A DNA stretch of 56,864 nt from Clostridia bacterium (GCA_017435385.1 JAFSFB010000020.1:69251-126114), one strand, 5' to 3'. Counted from the stretch's first letter, positions 40,316-49,559 are shown. The notes: generated by a model from the sequence alone, not told the origin. Made by a program: numbers and translations.

Positions 40316-41704
40316 ATGGTTGAAATAGATGTTCTGCTCAGGCAGGTCAAAAGAATCCATTTTATCGGAATCGGCGGTTCGGGAATGTGTCCTCTTGCTG
40401 AAATTCTTCACAAAGAAGGATATCTTCTCAGCGGTTCCGATAACAACGAAACCGATACACTTGCGAGAATCCGTTCGCTCGGAATTCCCGTTGCCATGGG
40501 TCAGAAGGCCGAAAACATAGCGGGAGCTGAAATGATTGTTTACACCGCAGCTCTTCTGAAGGATAACCCTGAGCTTGTTGCCGCACTTGAATCGGGAATC
40601 CCGACATTTGAAAGAAGCAAGCTTCTCGGCGCCGTTACAAGAATGTATCCCAACTCAATATGCATCAGCGGAACTCACGGTAAAACGACTGCATGCTCAA
40701 TGCTCACCCAGGTTCTTATCGAAGCAGGCTTTGATCCCACCGCAGTTATCGGCGGTAAGCTTCCTCTGACAGGCACAAACGGCACGGTCGGTCACAGCGA
40801 GCATATGGTCTGCGAGGCGTGCGAATTCGTTGACACATTCCTTGATTTATCACCCGATATTGCAGTTATACTGAATGTTGATGAGGACCATCTTGACTAT
40901 TTCAAGACCTTCGACAACCTCAAGAAATCCTTTACAAAGTTTGCTTCGATGGCAACGAAAATGATAATTTTCAACGGCGACGACCTCAACACCGTTGACA
41001 CGGTCGTTCCTGCTGCGGAAATTTGCGGCAAACCCGTAATAACCTTCGGCTTAGATGACGGTAACATTTACAGAGCCGCAAACGTCAGTCTTGAAAACGA
41101 ATTTGCTTCGTTTGAGCTTATCAGATACGGCGAGAACCTTGGCAGAGTTACTCTCGGCATTCCCGGCAAGCATCATGTTTATAACGCTCTTGCCGTTATC
41201 GCTTCAGCTATGGAATCCGGAGCGTCGTTTGAGCAATGCGTCAGCGGCATCGCACATTTCAGAGGTGCCGGCAGACGCTTTGAAATTCTCGGAGAGATCA
41301 ACGGAATAACTGTTGCCGATGATTACGCTCACCATCCGAAAGAGCTTGAGGTCACTCTCGAAACGGCCATGAAAATGGGTTATAACAGAGTGATTGCTGT
41401 TTTTCAGCCGTTCACTTATTCAAGAACATCTATTCTGTTTGATGAATTTGTCAGAGTTCTTAAAATTCCCGATAAATGCATTATGACGGAAATCATGGGT
41501 TCAAGAGAGATCAATACCTTCGGAATATACACCTCTCAGCTTGCTGAAAGAATTCCCGAAAGTGTTTGGTTCAACACCTTTGAAGAAGTAGCTGAGTATG
41601 CTGTTAATTTCGCCAGAGAAGGTGATCTGATAATCACTCTCGGTTGCGGTGATATATATAAAGCCGCAAAAATTATGATAAAAATGCTGAATGAAAGGCA
41701 GTAA
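40316..41704 (+). CDS. murC: UDP-N-acetylmuramate--L-alanine ligase
   Basis: MurC adds the first amino acid, L-alanine, to UDP-MurNAc using ATP in the cytoplasm. I take the ATG at 40316 (462 residues), with AAAGGA nine bases upstream; an upstream TTG at 40298 overlaps that site. The UDP-sugar-binding N-terminus IHFIGIGGSGMCPLA (about 13-27), the ATP loop SGTHGKTTACSML (about 121-133), the NVDEDHLDYF region and the C-terminal ADDYAHHPKEL mark a complete Mur ligase. The beta-galactosidase gene starts five bases after its stop, an unusual partner. Confidence 0.95.
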   Translation: MVEIDVLLRQVKRIHFIGIGGSGMCPLAEILHKEGYLLSGSDNNETDTLARIRSLGIPVAMGQKAENIAGAEMIVYTAALLKDNPELVAALESGIPTFERSKLLGAVTRMYPNSICISGTHGKTTACSMLTQVLIEAGFDPTAVIGGKLPLTGTNGTVGHSEHMVCEACEFVDTFLDLSPDIAVILNVDEDHLDYFKTFDNLKKSFTKFASMATKMIIFNGDDLNTVDTVVPAAEICGKPVITFGLDDGNIYRAANVSLENEFASFELIRYGENLGRVTLGIPGKHHVYNALAVIASAMESGASFEQCVSGIAHFRGAGRRFEILGEINGITVADDYAHHPKELEVTLETAMKMGYNRVIAVFQPFTYSRTSILFDEFVRVLKIPDKCIMTEIMGSREINTFGIYTSQLAERIPESVWFNTFEEVAEYAVNFAREGDLIITLGCGDIYKAAKIMIKMLNERQ

Positions 41705-41709
41705 GGATT

Positions 41710-44700
41710 ATGAAATACGGAATAAACAAAACCAATTTCAACGATTTCTCTGTTTACGAAATCAACAAGCTTGAAGGAAGAGGATATTCGATCCCCTATT
41801 CTTCAAAAGAAGCTCTTTCAAAAACTCCGTTCAAAAAAGAAAGAAACAGCTCCGACATCGTCAGAGTTCTTTCTGGCGAATGGGATTTCAAATATTTCGA
41901 CAGCAACTCAAAACTCCCCGACATCATCGACACCGATTCAATTGAATTCGATAAGATCAAGGTACCCTCAACCTGGCAGAGAATCGGCTATGACAGCCCT
42001 GCATATATAAACTGCCCCTATCCCTTTGACGATGCTCCCCCCTATGTTCCCAACGAACAGCCCGTTGCGATTTACAGAAAATTTTTCGATGCAGAAGTAA
42101 AAGACAAAAAATTCATTCTTTCCTTCCTCGGCGTTATCCCTTGCATCGATCTTTATGTAAACGGAAAATTTGTCGGCTACAGCGAAGGAGCTCATAACAC
42201 CGCTGAATTTGACATCACCGATTATGTTGCAGACGGCAATAATGAGCTTTTTGCGGTTATTCATAAATGGTCAAATGCAACCTTTCTCGAATGTCAGGAT
42301 ATGTTCAGAGAAAACGGAATTTTCAGAGATGTTCTTCTTTATGAAATGCCCGCTACATATCTTAACGATATTTATTACAGAACAAAAGAAACCTCCAAGG
42401 GCTGGAATCTTGATGTAAATTTCGGAATCAACGGTCAGACCGACGGATATAATGTCTGCGTTGAGATTTATAATTCAAAGAAAAAGCTTGTTGACAAAAA
42501 ATGCGTTCCTGCTGACAATAAGCTTTGCATCGGTTTCAAAAACCTTGATGTTATCTCATGGAATGCTGAAATTCCGACTCTCTATACCGCTTATGCCACT
42601 CTTTATAAAGACGGCAAGGAGGTCATGACAGTCAGAAACTTTATCGGCTTCAAGACGGTTAAGATCAAAAAGGATATTTTCACCGTAAACGGTAAAAAAA
42701 TAAAAGTCAAGGGTGTAAATCATCACGATTCACATCGTAAAACAGGCTATGTCATGAGCCTTGCCGATCTTGAAAAAGATATAAAGCTCATGAAATCACT
42801 TAATGTAAATGCCGTCAGAACATCGCACTATCCTCCCGATGCTCAGTTCCTTGTTCTGTGCGATATGTACGGTCTTTATGTTGTTGACGAAGCCGACATT
42901 GAAACTCACGGCTGCGGATGTTCGCCTCACGAGAATATCGATCTTATCAGCCATAATCCGGAATGGGCACCGAGATACCTCGACAGAGTCAAAAGAATGT
43001 ATCTGCGTGACAGAAGCCGTGCGGGCATAATCATGTGGTCACTCGGCAACGAAGCAGGCGGATATGCATGTCAGGATGTCTGCTATGAATATCTTCATGA
43101 AGTTTGCCCCGAAATTCCCGTTCATTATGAGGGCGTTGTCAGAAACGAAAGACATTCATATGATGTTGTTTCGGAGATGTATACCGATCACGCTGACTGC
43201 GAAAAGACGGGTAAGCACAAGAGAGGAAAGAAATATACGCCCAAGCCCTTCTTCCTTTGCGAATATGCTCATGCGATGGGTGTCGGCCCCGGCGGACTTG
43301 AAGAATACTGGGATATCTTCTACAAATATGATAACCTCATGGGCGGCTGCATCTGGGAATGGAGCGATCATGCCTATTATCATCCCAACGGCAAGCTGAA
43401 GTTCACATACGGCGGCGACCACGGCGAATGGCGTCATGACGGCTGCTTCTGCGTTGACGGTCTTATGTATCCCGACAGAAGACTTCACACGGGTGCAAAG
43501 CAGATGAAGAATGTTTACAGACCCGTCAGAGCTTCTCTTGAAGACGGAAAGCTCATATTCCTCAATACCAACAGATTCAGAAATACATCGTATATCACAG
43601 CTGTCTGGGAAATTGTCAAAAACGGAAATAATCTCCTTGCAGTTGATGAAGCAGTTATGGATATCGAGCCCGAGTCAAAGCTTGAAATCCCCTTTGAATT
43701 CAAGGCTCCCAAGGATAAATGCGACTGTCATATCAATATTTATTATTACTGCGGCGATGATGAAATTGCTTTCGAGCAGATCACACTCAAAGAAGAATAC
43801 GGATTCAAGCCCGAAAAAGGTTCTGATAAGCTTAAAATTGCAAGTGACTGCAAGAAAACTATTGTTTTCTTTGAAAACGGCTCCGTTACCTTCTCTTCTG
43901 AAAACGGTATGATTGAAAGTTATATCGTCAACGGAAAAGAAACGGTCAACAACTCCCCTGCTTTTGTGAGCGGTTTTGTTCCGAACATTTTCAGAGCATG
44001 CCTTGATAATGATACCCGTTTCAGAGATGAATGGCGCAAGGCTAGCTACGACGATTATTCATGCATTCTCTCCGATTTTGAAGCTGAGCTCGAAAAAAAC
44101 AAAGCTGAGATCGAGATCTCATATAAGCTCAGAAGCAACAAAAACGGAAAGATTATTGCAAATGTTGAAATCGAATATGAGGTATATGATAACGGATGCA
44201 TAAAGGTCGAGGCTGAATTCAAGCCCGTTTCATTCAAACGCCTTTCGGCTCATATGCCCAGATTCGGACTTACTCTCGAAATGCCCGAAAGCTTCAGAAA
44301 CATCGAATACTTCGGCATGGGTGAGTGCGAAAACCTCAGCGACATATTTGCTCAGTCAATTGTCGGTGTTTATAATACTACTGTTGAAGAAATGCATGAG
44401 CCCTATATCAGACCTCAGGATTCGGGCAACAGATGCTCTGTCAGATACCTGAAAGTTACCGATGCACAGGGCGACGGTCTGAAATTCGTTTTCGATGATG
44501 AATACTTCAATTTCAATGCAAGAGAATTCAGTCAGAAGCTTCTTCAGAATGCCTCTCATCAGGAAGACCTTCATGACGAGCATACGACAGTTATAAATAT
44601 TGACGGTTTCACAAGAGGAACGGGTACTGCAAGCTGCGGTCCCGATACCCTTCCTCAGTATGAAGTTGACGGAAGCGACGGTCTTGAATTCAGCTTCTAT

Positions 44701-44721
44701 ATGATGCCTGCTGATAAATAA
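41710..44721 (+). CDS. lacZ: Beta-galactosidase, glycoside hydrolase family 2 (LacZ type)
   Basis: A 1003-residue GH2 enzyme that hydrolyses terminal beta-galactosides such as lactose. The five-domain LacZ layout is complete: N-terminal jelly roll, immunoglobulin-like domain and TIM barrel. The acid/base Glu is in MWSLGNEAGGYA (about 440), the nucleophile Glu in FLCEYAHAMGVGPG (about 519), and RTSHYPPDAQFLVLCDMYGLYVVDEADIE precedes them. A beta-sandwich small-chain domain ends the protein. There is no signal peptide, so it acts in the cytoplasm on imported sugar. C-ending codons are frequent, which suggests strong expression. No lac permease or regulator lies beside it; a GPH transporter occurs 7 kb away. 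Confidence 0.95.
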   Translation: MKYGINKTNFNDFSVYEINKLEGRGYSIPYSSKEALSKTPFKKERNSSDIVRVLSGEWDFKYFDSNSKLPDIIDTDSIEFDKIKVPSTWQRIGYDSPAYINCPYPFDDAPPYVPNEQPVAIYRKFFDAEVKDKKFILSFLGVIPCIDLYVNGKFVGYSEGAHNTAEFDITDYVADGNNELFAVIHKWSNATFLECQDMFRENGIFRDVLLYEMPATYLNDIYYRTKETSKGWNLDVNFGINGQTDGYNVCVEIYNSKKKLVDKKCVPADNKLCIGFKNLDVISWNAEIPTLYTAYATLYKDGKEVMTVRNFIGFKTVKIKKDIFTVNGKKIKVKGVNHHDSHRKTGYVMSLADLEKDIKLMKSLNVNAVRTSHYPPDAQFLVLCDMYGLYVVDEADIETHGCGCSPHENIDLISHNPEWAPRYLDRVKRMYLRDRSRAGIIMWSLGNEAGGYACQDVCYEYLHEVCPEIPVHYEGVVRNERHSYDVVSEMYTDHADCEKTGKHKRGKKYTPKPFFLCEYAHAMGVGPGGLEEYWDIFYKYDNLMGGCIWEWSDHAYYHPNGKLKFTYGGDHGEWRHDGCFCVDGLMYPDRRLHTGAKQMKNVYRPVRASLEDGKLIFLNTNRFRNTSYITAVWEIVKNGNNLLAVDEAVMDIEPESKLEIPFEFKAPKDKCDCHINIYYYCGDDEIAFEQITLKEEYGFKPEKGSDKLKIASDCKKTIVFFENGSVTFSSENGMIESYIVNGKETVNNSPAFVSGFVPNIFRACLDNDTRFRDEWRKASYDDYSCILSDFEAELEKNKAEIEISYKLRSNKNGKIIANVEIEYEVYDNGCIKVEAEFKPVSFKRLSAHMPRFGLTLEMPESFRNIEYFGMGECENLSDIFAQSIVGVYNTTVEEMHEPYIRPQDSGNRCSVRYLKVTDAQGDGLKFVFDDEYFNFNAREFSQKLLQNASHQEDLHDEHTTVINIDGFTRGTGTASCGPDTLPQYEVDGSDGLEFSFYMMPADK

Positions 44722-44736
44722 TCACAAAATGAAAAT

Positions 44737-44775
44737 GCCCCGTTGAGTTTAATTCTCAACGGGGCTGATCTTTTG
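44737..44775. terminator. Bidirectional terminator between lacZ and upp
   Basis: A perfect 11-base-pair stem (GCCCCGTTGAG, 44737-44747, with 44755-44765) and a seven-base loop. Rightward it is followed by TGATCTTTTG and leftward by ATTTTCATTTT. Both flanking genes end here, so it probably serves both. Confidence 0.8.
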
Positions 44776-44783
44776 AAGGATTA

Positions 44784-45413
44784 TTATTTTGTTCCGAAAA
44801 TTCTGTCGCCTGCATCTCCGAGACCCGGAACGATATATCCGTGGTCATTCAGATGGCTGTCAAGAGCACCGATGTAAATATCAACATCGGGATGTGCATT
44901 TTTCAGCGCTTCAAGTCCCTCAGGTGCGGCAATAATGCACATAAATTTGATATTCATGGGATTGCGCAGCTTGATCTGACTGATTGCATCGATCGCAGAA
45001 CCGCCGGTTGCAAGCATGGGATCGAGAACGATAACCTCACGGTGCTCGATATCAGCAGGAAGTTTGCAATAATATTCAACAGGCTTGAGGGTTTCGGGAT
45101 CTCTGTAAAGACCGATATGGCCGACTCTTGCCGAAGGAACGAGTGAAAGTACGCCGTCAACCATTCCGAGACCTGCTCTGAGAATAGGAACAAAAGCAAG
45201 CTTTTTACCTGCGATAACCTTAGTTTTCGCAACGCAGATGGGAGTTTTGGTTTCAACCTCTTTAAGAGGAAGATCTCTCGTTGCTTCGTAGCACATAAGA
45301 GTTGCAATTTCGCTGACAAGATTGCGGAATTCCTTTGAACCTGTTTTTTCATTTCTGAGAATCGAGAGCTTATGATGAATAAGCGGATGATCCATTACAA
45401 TAACATTTGACAT
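44784..45413 (-). CDS. upp: Uracil phosphoribosyltransferase
   Basis: Upp joins uracil and PRPP to make UMP in pyrimidine salvage. The ATG at 45413 (209 residues) is chosen because GGAGG sits eight bases upstream; a TTG two codons earlier is too close. The protein starts [20 protein letters not shown], has the PRPP loop [14 protein letters not shown] (about 129-142) and ends with the uracil site [13 protein letters not shown]. Length is exactly typical. It is the last gene of the tsaE-tsaB-rpiB-upp operon. Confidence 0.97.
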   Translation of the reverse strand: MSNVIVMDHPLIHHKLSILRNEKTGSKEFRNLVSEIATLMCYEATRDLPLKEVETKTPICVAKTKVIAGKKLAFVPILRAGLGMVDGVLSLVPSARVGHIGLYRDPETLKPVEYYCKLPADIEHREVIVLDPMLATGGSAIDAISQIKLRNPMNIKFMCIIAAPEGLEALKNAHPDVDIYIGALDSHLNDHGYIVPGLGDAGDRIFGTK

Positions 45414-45433
45414 TTTCAATTCCTCCGTTAATA

Positions 45434-45877
45434 TCAGAATCTGTTTTCGAGATCAATAACCTGATTGATTCTTCTGATGTGACGCTCCTCACCGCTGAAT
45501 TTTGTATCAAGGAAAACATCAACAAGCTCGATAGCCTTTTCAACGCTGACAACTCTTCCGCCGAGGCAAAGAATATTGGCGTTGTTATGAAGACGGGTCA
45601 TTTCAGCCGAAAATTTATCGGAGCAGCAACAAGCTCTGATACCCTTGACCTTATTTGCGGCGATCGAAATGCCGACGCCCGTTCCGCAGAAAAGAAGACC
45701 GAGCTCGCATTCACCGCTGACAACCGCTCTTGCTGTTTTTTCGGCATAGACCGCATAATCGGCTGAATCTGAAGTGTATGTGCCGAAATCCTTATATTCG
45801 ATTTTTCTTTCATCAAGGTGAAGTTTGATTGCGTTTTTAAGTTCAAGACCTGCATGGTCATTTCCGAGAGCTATCAT
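45434..45877 (-). CDS. rpiB: Ribose-5-phosphate isomerase B
   Basis: RpiB interconverts ribose-5-phosphate and ribulose-5-phosphate in the pentose phosphate pathway. The 147-residue protein opens [17 protein letters not shown] with the conserved Asp-His. It has the catalytic Cys in [18 protein letters not shown] (about 57-74) and [14 protein letters not shown]. It belongs to the LacAB/RpiB family; its small size and CGTGVG motif favour RpiB. Its start overlaps the tsaB stop by four bases, and upp follows by 20 bases. Confidence 0.94.
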   Translation of the reverse strand: MIALGNDHAGLELKNAIKLHLDERKIEYKDFGTYTSDSADYAVYAEKTARAVVSGECELGLLFCGTGVGISIAANKVKGIRACCCSDKFSAEMTRLHNNANILCLGGRVVSVEKAIELVDVFLDTKFSGEERHIRRINQVIDLENRF

Positions 45878-46575
45878 TTTAAATTCTCCTTTTTTAATTT
45901 TAATTCTCGCTCAGCCTGAGGAAGCCGAAGATAGACGGGAGCAAGCAGAGCTGAATCGGCAAATCTCAATTCATCAGCCATAGCCGCAAGAGCGGCACCG
46001 TATGCTCTCTGATATCTTCTTGATTCAGAAGCGAGCTTAATGTTTGGAATATCCTTCATGAGGCCGAAGCAGATTTCCGCTCCGTCGCCTGCAAGAATAA
46101 TTGGCTTATCATTATATTTTCTGATTTCAGATGCAAGAGAGTCAACGGAAACCGCATAGTCATCACAAAGTCGGGTTACGGTTCCGTTTTCGACATTAAA
46201 AAGAGCGGTATAAACCTGATTGCATCTTGCATCCATTGAAACGCATATATAAGCGTTTTCATCGGTAAAGTTATACGAACATGCCTCAAGAGTTGAAACA
46301 CCTGCGCAAGGCTTTGATGAAGAAAGAGCAAGCCCTTTGACTGCCGCAACGCCGATTCGAATTCCGGTAAATGATCCCGGACCTGCATTGACGCAGAAAG
46401 CATCGATGTCATCAATTTTCATATCCGCCTGAGTCAGAGCGTTATCTACCATAGGCATGAGAGTTCTGCTGTGCGTCAGCCCTGCATTGACAAAGCATTC
46501 GCTGACAAGCTTTTTCCCGTCAGTAACCGCAACGCTTGCAGTTTTTGCCGACGAGTCAATTGAGAGTATTTTCAA
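45874..46575 (-). CDS. tsaB: tRNA threonylcarbamoyladenosine biosynthesis protein TsaB
   Basis: TsaB scaffolds the TsaD-TsaB-TsaE complex that makes t6A37 in ANN-decoding tRNAs. The start is taken as TTG at 46575, nine bases after GGAG, giving MKILSIDSSAKTASVAV, the normal TsaB opening. The ASKHA-like core has CVNAGPGSFTGIRIGVAAVKGLAL (about 69-92). The protein is 233 residues. It overlaps the end of tsaE by 20 bases and rpiB by four. tsaD is not in the window. Confidence 0.94.
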   Translation of the reverse strand: MKILSIDSSAKTASVAVTDGKKLVSECFVNAGLTHSRTLMPMVDNALTQADMKIDDIDAFCVNAGPGSFTGIRIGVAAVKGLALSSSKPCAGVSTLEACSYNFTDENAYICVSMDARCNQVYTALFNVENGTVTRLCDDYAVSVDSLASEIRKYNDKPIILAGDGAEICFGLMKDIPNIKLASESRRYQRAYGAALAAMADELRFADSALLAPVYLRLPQAERELKLKKENLK

Positions 46576-47002
46576 GATTTTCAACTCCGCTGATTTCAAT
46601 AATTCTTTCGTTAATATCAGATGTTTTCGTTATCTCAACTCTGACACAGTCATCCGGAAGAACGGCTTCAATGTTTTCGCTCCATTCGATAATAAGGGTT
46701 GCGCCCTCATCAATATAATCAAAATATCCCGTCGAATAAAGGTCATCCCATCCCGAAATACGGTACATATCAAAATGATAGAGAACTTTATCAGAGCCTC
46801 TGTATTCATTGACAAGTGCAAATGTCGGGCTGCTGACATCGCATTCAATGCCCATACCCTTTGCAAAGCCCCTTGTGAATGCAGTTTTGCCTGCTCCGAG
46901 ATCTCCGAACATGGCAATAACCTTTCCGTAAGGAAGAGCCTGAGCAAGTCTGAACGCAATTTTTTCCGTTTCATCGGGACTAAATGATTTGAATTGAGCC
47001 AA
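46556..47002 (-). CDS. tsaE: tRNA threonylcarbamoyladenosine biosynthesis ATPase TsaE
   Basis: TsaE is the ATPase of the bacterial t6A complex. The 148-residue protein has the Walker A FGDLGAGKTAFTRG (about 32-45), SSPTFALVNEY, the HFDMYRI motif and IIEWSE near the end. The start codon is TTG at 47002, three bases after GGTGAG. The gene has a strong promoter covered by a palindrome (47038-47060). tsaB, rpiB and upp follow in the same direction. Confidence 0.95.
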   Translation of the reverse strand: MAQFKSFSPDETEKIAFRLAQALPYGKVIAMFGDLGAGKTAFTRGFAKGMGIECDVSSPTFALVNEYRGSDKVLYHFDMYRISGWDDLYSTGYFDYIDEGATLIIEWSENIEAVLPDDCVRVEITKTSDINERIIEISGVENLENTLN

Positions 47003-47025
47003 AATCTCACCGCCTGACTTAGTGA

Positions 47026-47060
47026 ATTATAACACAATTAATGTTGATTTTCAACATTAA
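47026..47060 (-). promoter_or_regulatory. Promoter of tsaE operon with overlapping palindrome
   Basis: On the minus strand TTGAAA (47049-47054), 17 bases, and a perfect TATAAT (47026-47031). A perfect palindrome, TTAATGTTGA-TTT-TCAACATTAA (47038-47060), covers the -35 and most of the spacer. It could be an operator. As a terminator of the upstream GDPD gene it would lack a T run. Confidence 0.65.
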
Positions 47061-47065
47061 CAAAT

Positions 47066-47830
47066 TTATATTTCGTATCTCTCAACGAGATCGTTTGCCA
47101 TGGCAGGAAGATCCGTAATCAGACCGTCAACTCCGTATTTAAGCAAACGGATTGCGGTTTCGGGTTTATCAACCGTCCAGACATTGACCTTGATGCCGTT
47201 TTTGTGGAGATTCTTTACATAAAATCTTGTAACGCAGGAAAAATGAGGATGAAGATAATCCGCTTTTATCTGCTTTGCAAATTTAACATAGCCGAAAAGC
47301 ATGGTCTTATAGAAAAATGCTTTGTTAGGAGCATAGAGAAAACCTGTTTTGCATTCGGGATCGATTCTTTTGCATTCAACAAGAACCTCGGGACTGAAGC
47401 TTGAAATCAGAAGCTTTTCAAATAACCCCTTTGCCTTGACAGCTTCGATTGTTTTGCCGACAATTTCAAGATTTCCGTCAAGCGGCGGTTTGATCTCAAT
47501 ATTCATGATCTCAATGTCGCCCTTTGCACTCAGATCAAGAAATTCATCAAGAGTCGGGAGCGTGGTTCCGGCAAACTTTTCATGAAAATATGAACCGAAA
47601 TCATATGTACGAAGCTCTTCGAGAGTTTTTGACCTGACCTCTCCCGAACCGTTCGAGGTTTCGTCAATAGTATAATTGTGACAGATAACGGGATAACCGT
47701 CAGCAGTCAGATGGATATCCGTTTCAAAACCGTCACATCCGATTTCAAGCGATTTTTCAAATGCCGGAATTGTATTCTGAGGCGCAACCTTATTCGCTCC
47801 TCTGTGGGAAATAACCTTGCATTTAGCCAT
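47066..47830 (-). CDS. Glycerophosphodiester phosphodiesterase (GDPD) 1
   Basis: A 254-residue TIM-barrel enzyme that hydrolyses deacylated phospholipid headgroups to glycerol-3-phosphate and an alcohol. From the ATG at 47830 (AGAAGGA upstream) it starts MAKCKVISHRGANKVAPQNT with catalytic His-Arg, followed by Glu/Asp in GFETDIHLTADG and the second His in VICHNYT. KVNVWTVDKPETAIRLLKYGVDGLITDLP is the usual C-terminal motif. No signal peptide is visible, so it is cytoplasmic. It follows the FTR-like gene by 19 bases and is probably in one transcript with it. Confidence 0.93.
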   Translation of the reverse strand: MAKCKVISHRGANKVAPQNTIPAFEKSLEIGCDGFETDIHLTADGYPVICHNYTIDETSNGSGEVRSKTLEELRTYDFGSYFHEKFAGTTLPTLDEFLDLSAKGDIEIMNIEIKPPLDGNLEIVGKTIEAVKAKGLFEKLLISSFSPEVLVECKRIDPECKTGFLYAPNKAFFYKTMLFGYVKFAKQIKADYLHPHFSCVTRFYVKNLHKNGIKVNVWTVDKPETAIRLLKYGVDGLITDLPAMANDLVERYEI

Positions 47831-47849
47831 AGTTCCTTCTCCTGTCTGA

Positions 47850-48050
47850 TTAATCCTTTGTTTTATAATATAGCATACAGTGACAATAGCCTTCAAAGTC
47901 AGGATCAGCTATCTGAGCTTTGAATTCCTCGCACATGCATTTATATTCTTCCTTGATCTCAAGTCTGCAGGGGCAATATCCGCCTTTTCTTTTCAGACCC
48001 TCACGGATTGCCGCAACAACTTCTTTATCTTCGTTGAGCTTGACAGCCAT
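47850..48050 (-). CDS. FTR catalytic-chain-like Fe-S/disulfide protein
   Basis: A 66-residue protein with the cysteine pattern of the catalytic beta chain of ferredoxin:thioredoxin reductase: CPC, then nine residues, CMC, then 15 residues, CHC. Plant and cyanobacterial FTR uses CPC-X16-CPC-X8-CHC to hold a 4Fe-4S cluster beside a redox-active disulfide. Spacing here differs, as in stand-alone relatives of anaerobes, so the function as a thioredoxin reductase is inference. Strong AAGGAGGATA precedes the ATG. It lies between a DUF4434-like gene and the GDPD. Confidence 0.75.
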   Translation of the reverse strand: MAVKLNEDKEVVAAIREGLKRKGGYCPCRLEIKEEYKCMCEEFKAQIADPDFEGYCHCMLYYKTKD

Positions 48051-48060
48051 ATTATCCTCC

Positions 48061-49416
48061 TTATTTTACAATAACCGTTTCAGAGCAGTTTCCTGCCGCA
48101 TCAAAAGCGGTTATTGAATATTCATCAGTAAGACTTCCGCCGACATCATTGAAGGTCAGAGAAGCGTCGTCGTAACAGTTTTCAATGCGTGAAAGAAACT
48201 TTCCGTTCTTTTCGATTCTGTAATAAGCGATTCCGAAATTATCCTCCGACTCACTCCACGAAAGAGTTACTCCGTTTTCAGCCGCTTTTACAAAATCCGA
48301 AGGATCAGAAGGTTTCTGAGCTTCAAGCTCAAAGCCGTTTTCGATATAATCAAGATAAGTTTTGATATACATATCATCGACCTCATCGGGGCTGAAATAA
48401 TGGTTATAAGAAAAAGTTATAATATTATCGGCATATTGGGATGCGGTTTCCATCTGCCAGACAAATCTGTCCAGAGTTGCAGGAACGGAAACCGTATTTT
48501 CGGATGCCGGTCTTGTCAAAAATCCTGCAAGCAGAGAATCGGCTACCGCAAGGCAGAAATTTTCACAGTTAGCCCACAGCTTTATGTCGGCATCGCATGA
48601 CTTGACTGCGGCATCATACATCTTCCATGTTTTCTCAAGATTTTCGGGAGAAGTCCACAACGCTCCGACAGCATCCTGAGGAGCAAAAATATCTCCGTCC
48701 CTGAAATTAACCGAGTCAAGAAGTCTAACAAGGTTTACAAGAGTCAGGACATGTCCGTTTGCAAGATATTCGGCAAAGAAAGGACTGAGAAGCAACGGAA
48801 GATCGGGATCAGTCTTATTCATTGAATCGATAATTTTGTTAAGTCCCCTGCTCATTCCGCCGATATTTATCTGACAGGTAAGAACATTGTTGAACTCGGG
48901 TGTAAAATACCAGCCGTAAAAGCAATCGGAATATTCGGCATAATATTTATTATAAATTTCCTCAACCATCAGCGAGGCAATATCGCACATTTCCGAATAC
49001 TGAGCGGTTATTGCGCCTTCAGTCCAGAAATCATCAAACATCGCAAGACCTATAAACACCTTGATCCCGCTTCCCTTGCAGTTCCGAAGGGCAGCTTCGA
49101 TAACATCGGGACAGACCGTTGCATCGGAAAAAGCATCAAGCTCAGAATCATAATAAATGGTCCAGGCTCCTCCCGACGACTTATATGCTTTATTGGCAAC
49201 ATCCTGAAGAATGAGATATTCAATTCCCGCTTCTTTCATATTCTCAATTTCATCCTGCCAGCGTTCATCGCTCCATGTTGAGCTCAGCCAGGACTGAAGA
49301 AATGTTCCGTTAAAAGCAGGATCGCATTTCTTTTCGGATGTATCGTTACCAAACGGAAGAACAGCAATAATGAATGCCATGATTGATGAAATAACTTTTT
49401 TGATTAAAGAAATCAT
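48061..49416 (-). CDS. Secreted or membrane-attached DUF4434 glycosidase-like protein
   Basis: A 451-residue protein with an N-terminal signal-like helix (MISLIKKVISSIMAFIIAVL). A TIM-barrel DUF4434-type domain (about 35-345) opens with FNGTFLQSWLSSTWSDERWQDEIENMKEAGIEYL and contains YYDSELDAF, GIKVFIGLAMFDDFW and FYGWYFTPEF. The C-terminal 85 residues look like a fibronectin type III domain (VTLSWSESEDNFGIAYYRIEK). DUF4434 proteins are thought to be glycoside-hydrolase-like, but no activity is established. The gene heads an operon with the FTR-like protein and GDPD, with a promoter at 49438-49466. Confidence 0.75.
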   Translation of the reverse strand: MISLIKKVISSIMAFIIAVLPFGNDTSEKKCDPAFNGTFLQSWLSSTWSDERWQDEIENMKEAGIEYLILQDVANKAYKSSGGAWTIYYDSELDAFSDATVCPDVIEAALRNCKGSGIKVFIGLAMFDDFWTEGAITAQYSEMCDIASLMVEEIYNKYYAEYSDCFYGWYFTPEFNNVLTCQINIGGMSRGLNKIIDSMNKTDPDLPLLLSPFFAEYLANGHVLTLVNLVRLLDSVNFRDGDIFAPQDAVGALWTSPENLEKTWKMYDAAVKSCDADIKLWANCENFCLAVADSLLAGFLTRPASENTVSVPATLDRFVWQMETASQYADNIITFSYNHYFSPDEVDDMYIKTYLDYIENGFELEAQKPSDPSDFVKAAENGVTLSWSESEDNFGIAYYRIEKNGKFLSRIENCYDDASLTFNDVGGSLTDEYSITAFDAAGNCSETVIVK

Positions 49417-49437
49417 AAATTCACCTCATAATTTGAT

Positions 49438-49466
49438 ATTATATCATAAACGGCATATTTTGTATA
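49438..49466 (-). promoter_or_regulatory. Promoter of the DUF4434-like operon
   Basis: On the minus strand TATACA (49461-49466), 17 bases, and a perfect TATAAT (49438-49443), in the 143-base divergent gap with the sugar isomerase gene. Confidence 0.5.
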
Positions 49467-49501
49467 GTAAATTAATTAAAATATTTATTTAATGTTTTAT
49501 A

Positions 49502-49530
49502 TTTACTTATATCTGATTGAATGATATAAT
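49502..49530 (+). promoter_or_regulatory. Promoter of the sugar isomerase-like gene
   Basis: TTTACT (49502-49507), 17 bases, and a perfect TATAAT (49525-49530), 29 bases before the chosen start. Confidence 0.55.
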
Positions 49531-49559
49531 TTAGAAAATATTTGATTCAGGGTGATAAA

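Noticed and set aside
47038..47060. The palindrome after GDPD 1 as that gene's terminator
   Set aside because: It would lie on the upstream side of the GDPD stop's transcript only if read leftward from tsaE's side; it has no T run after it and it coincides with the tsaE -35, so an operator is more likely.
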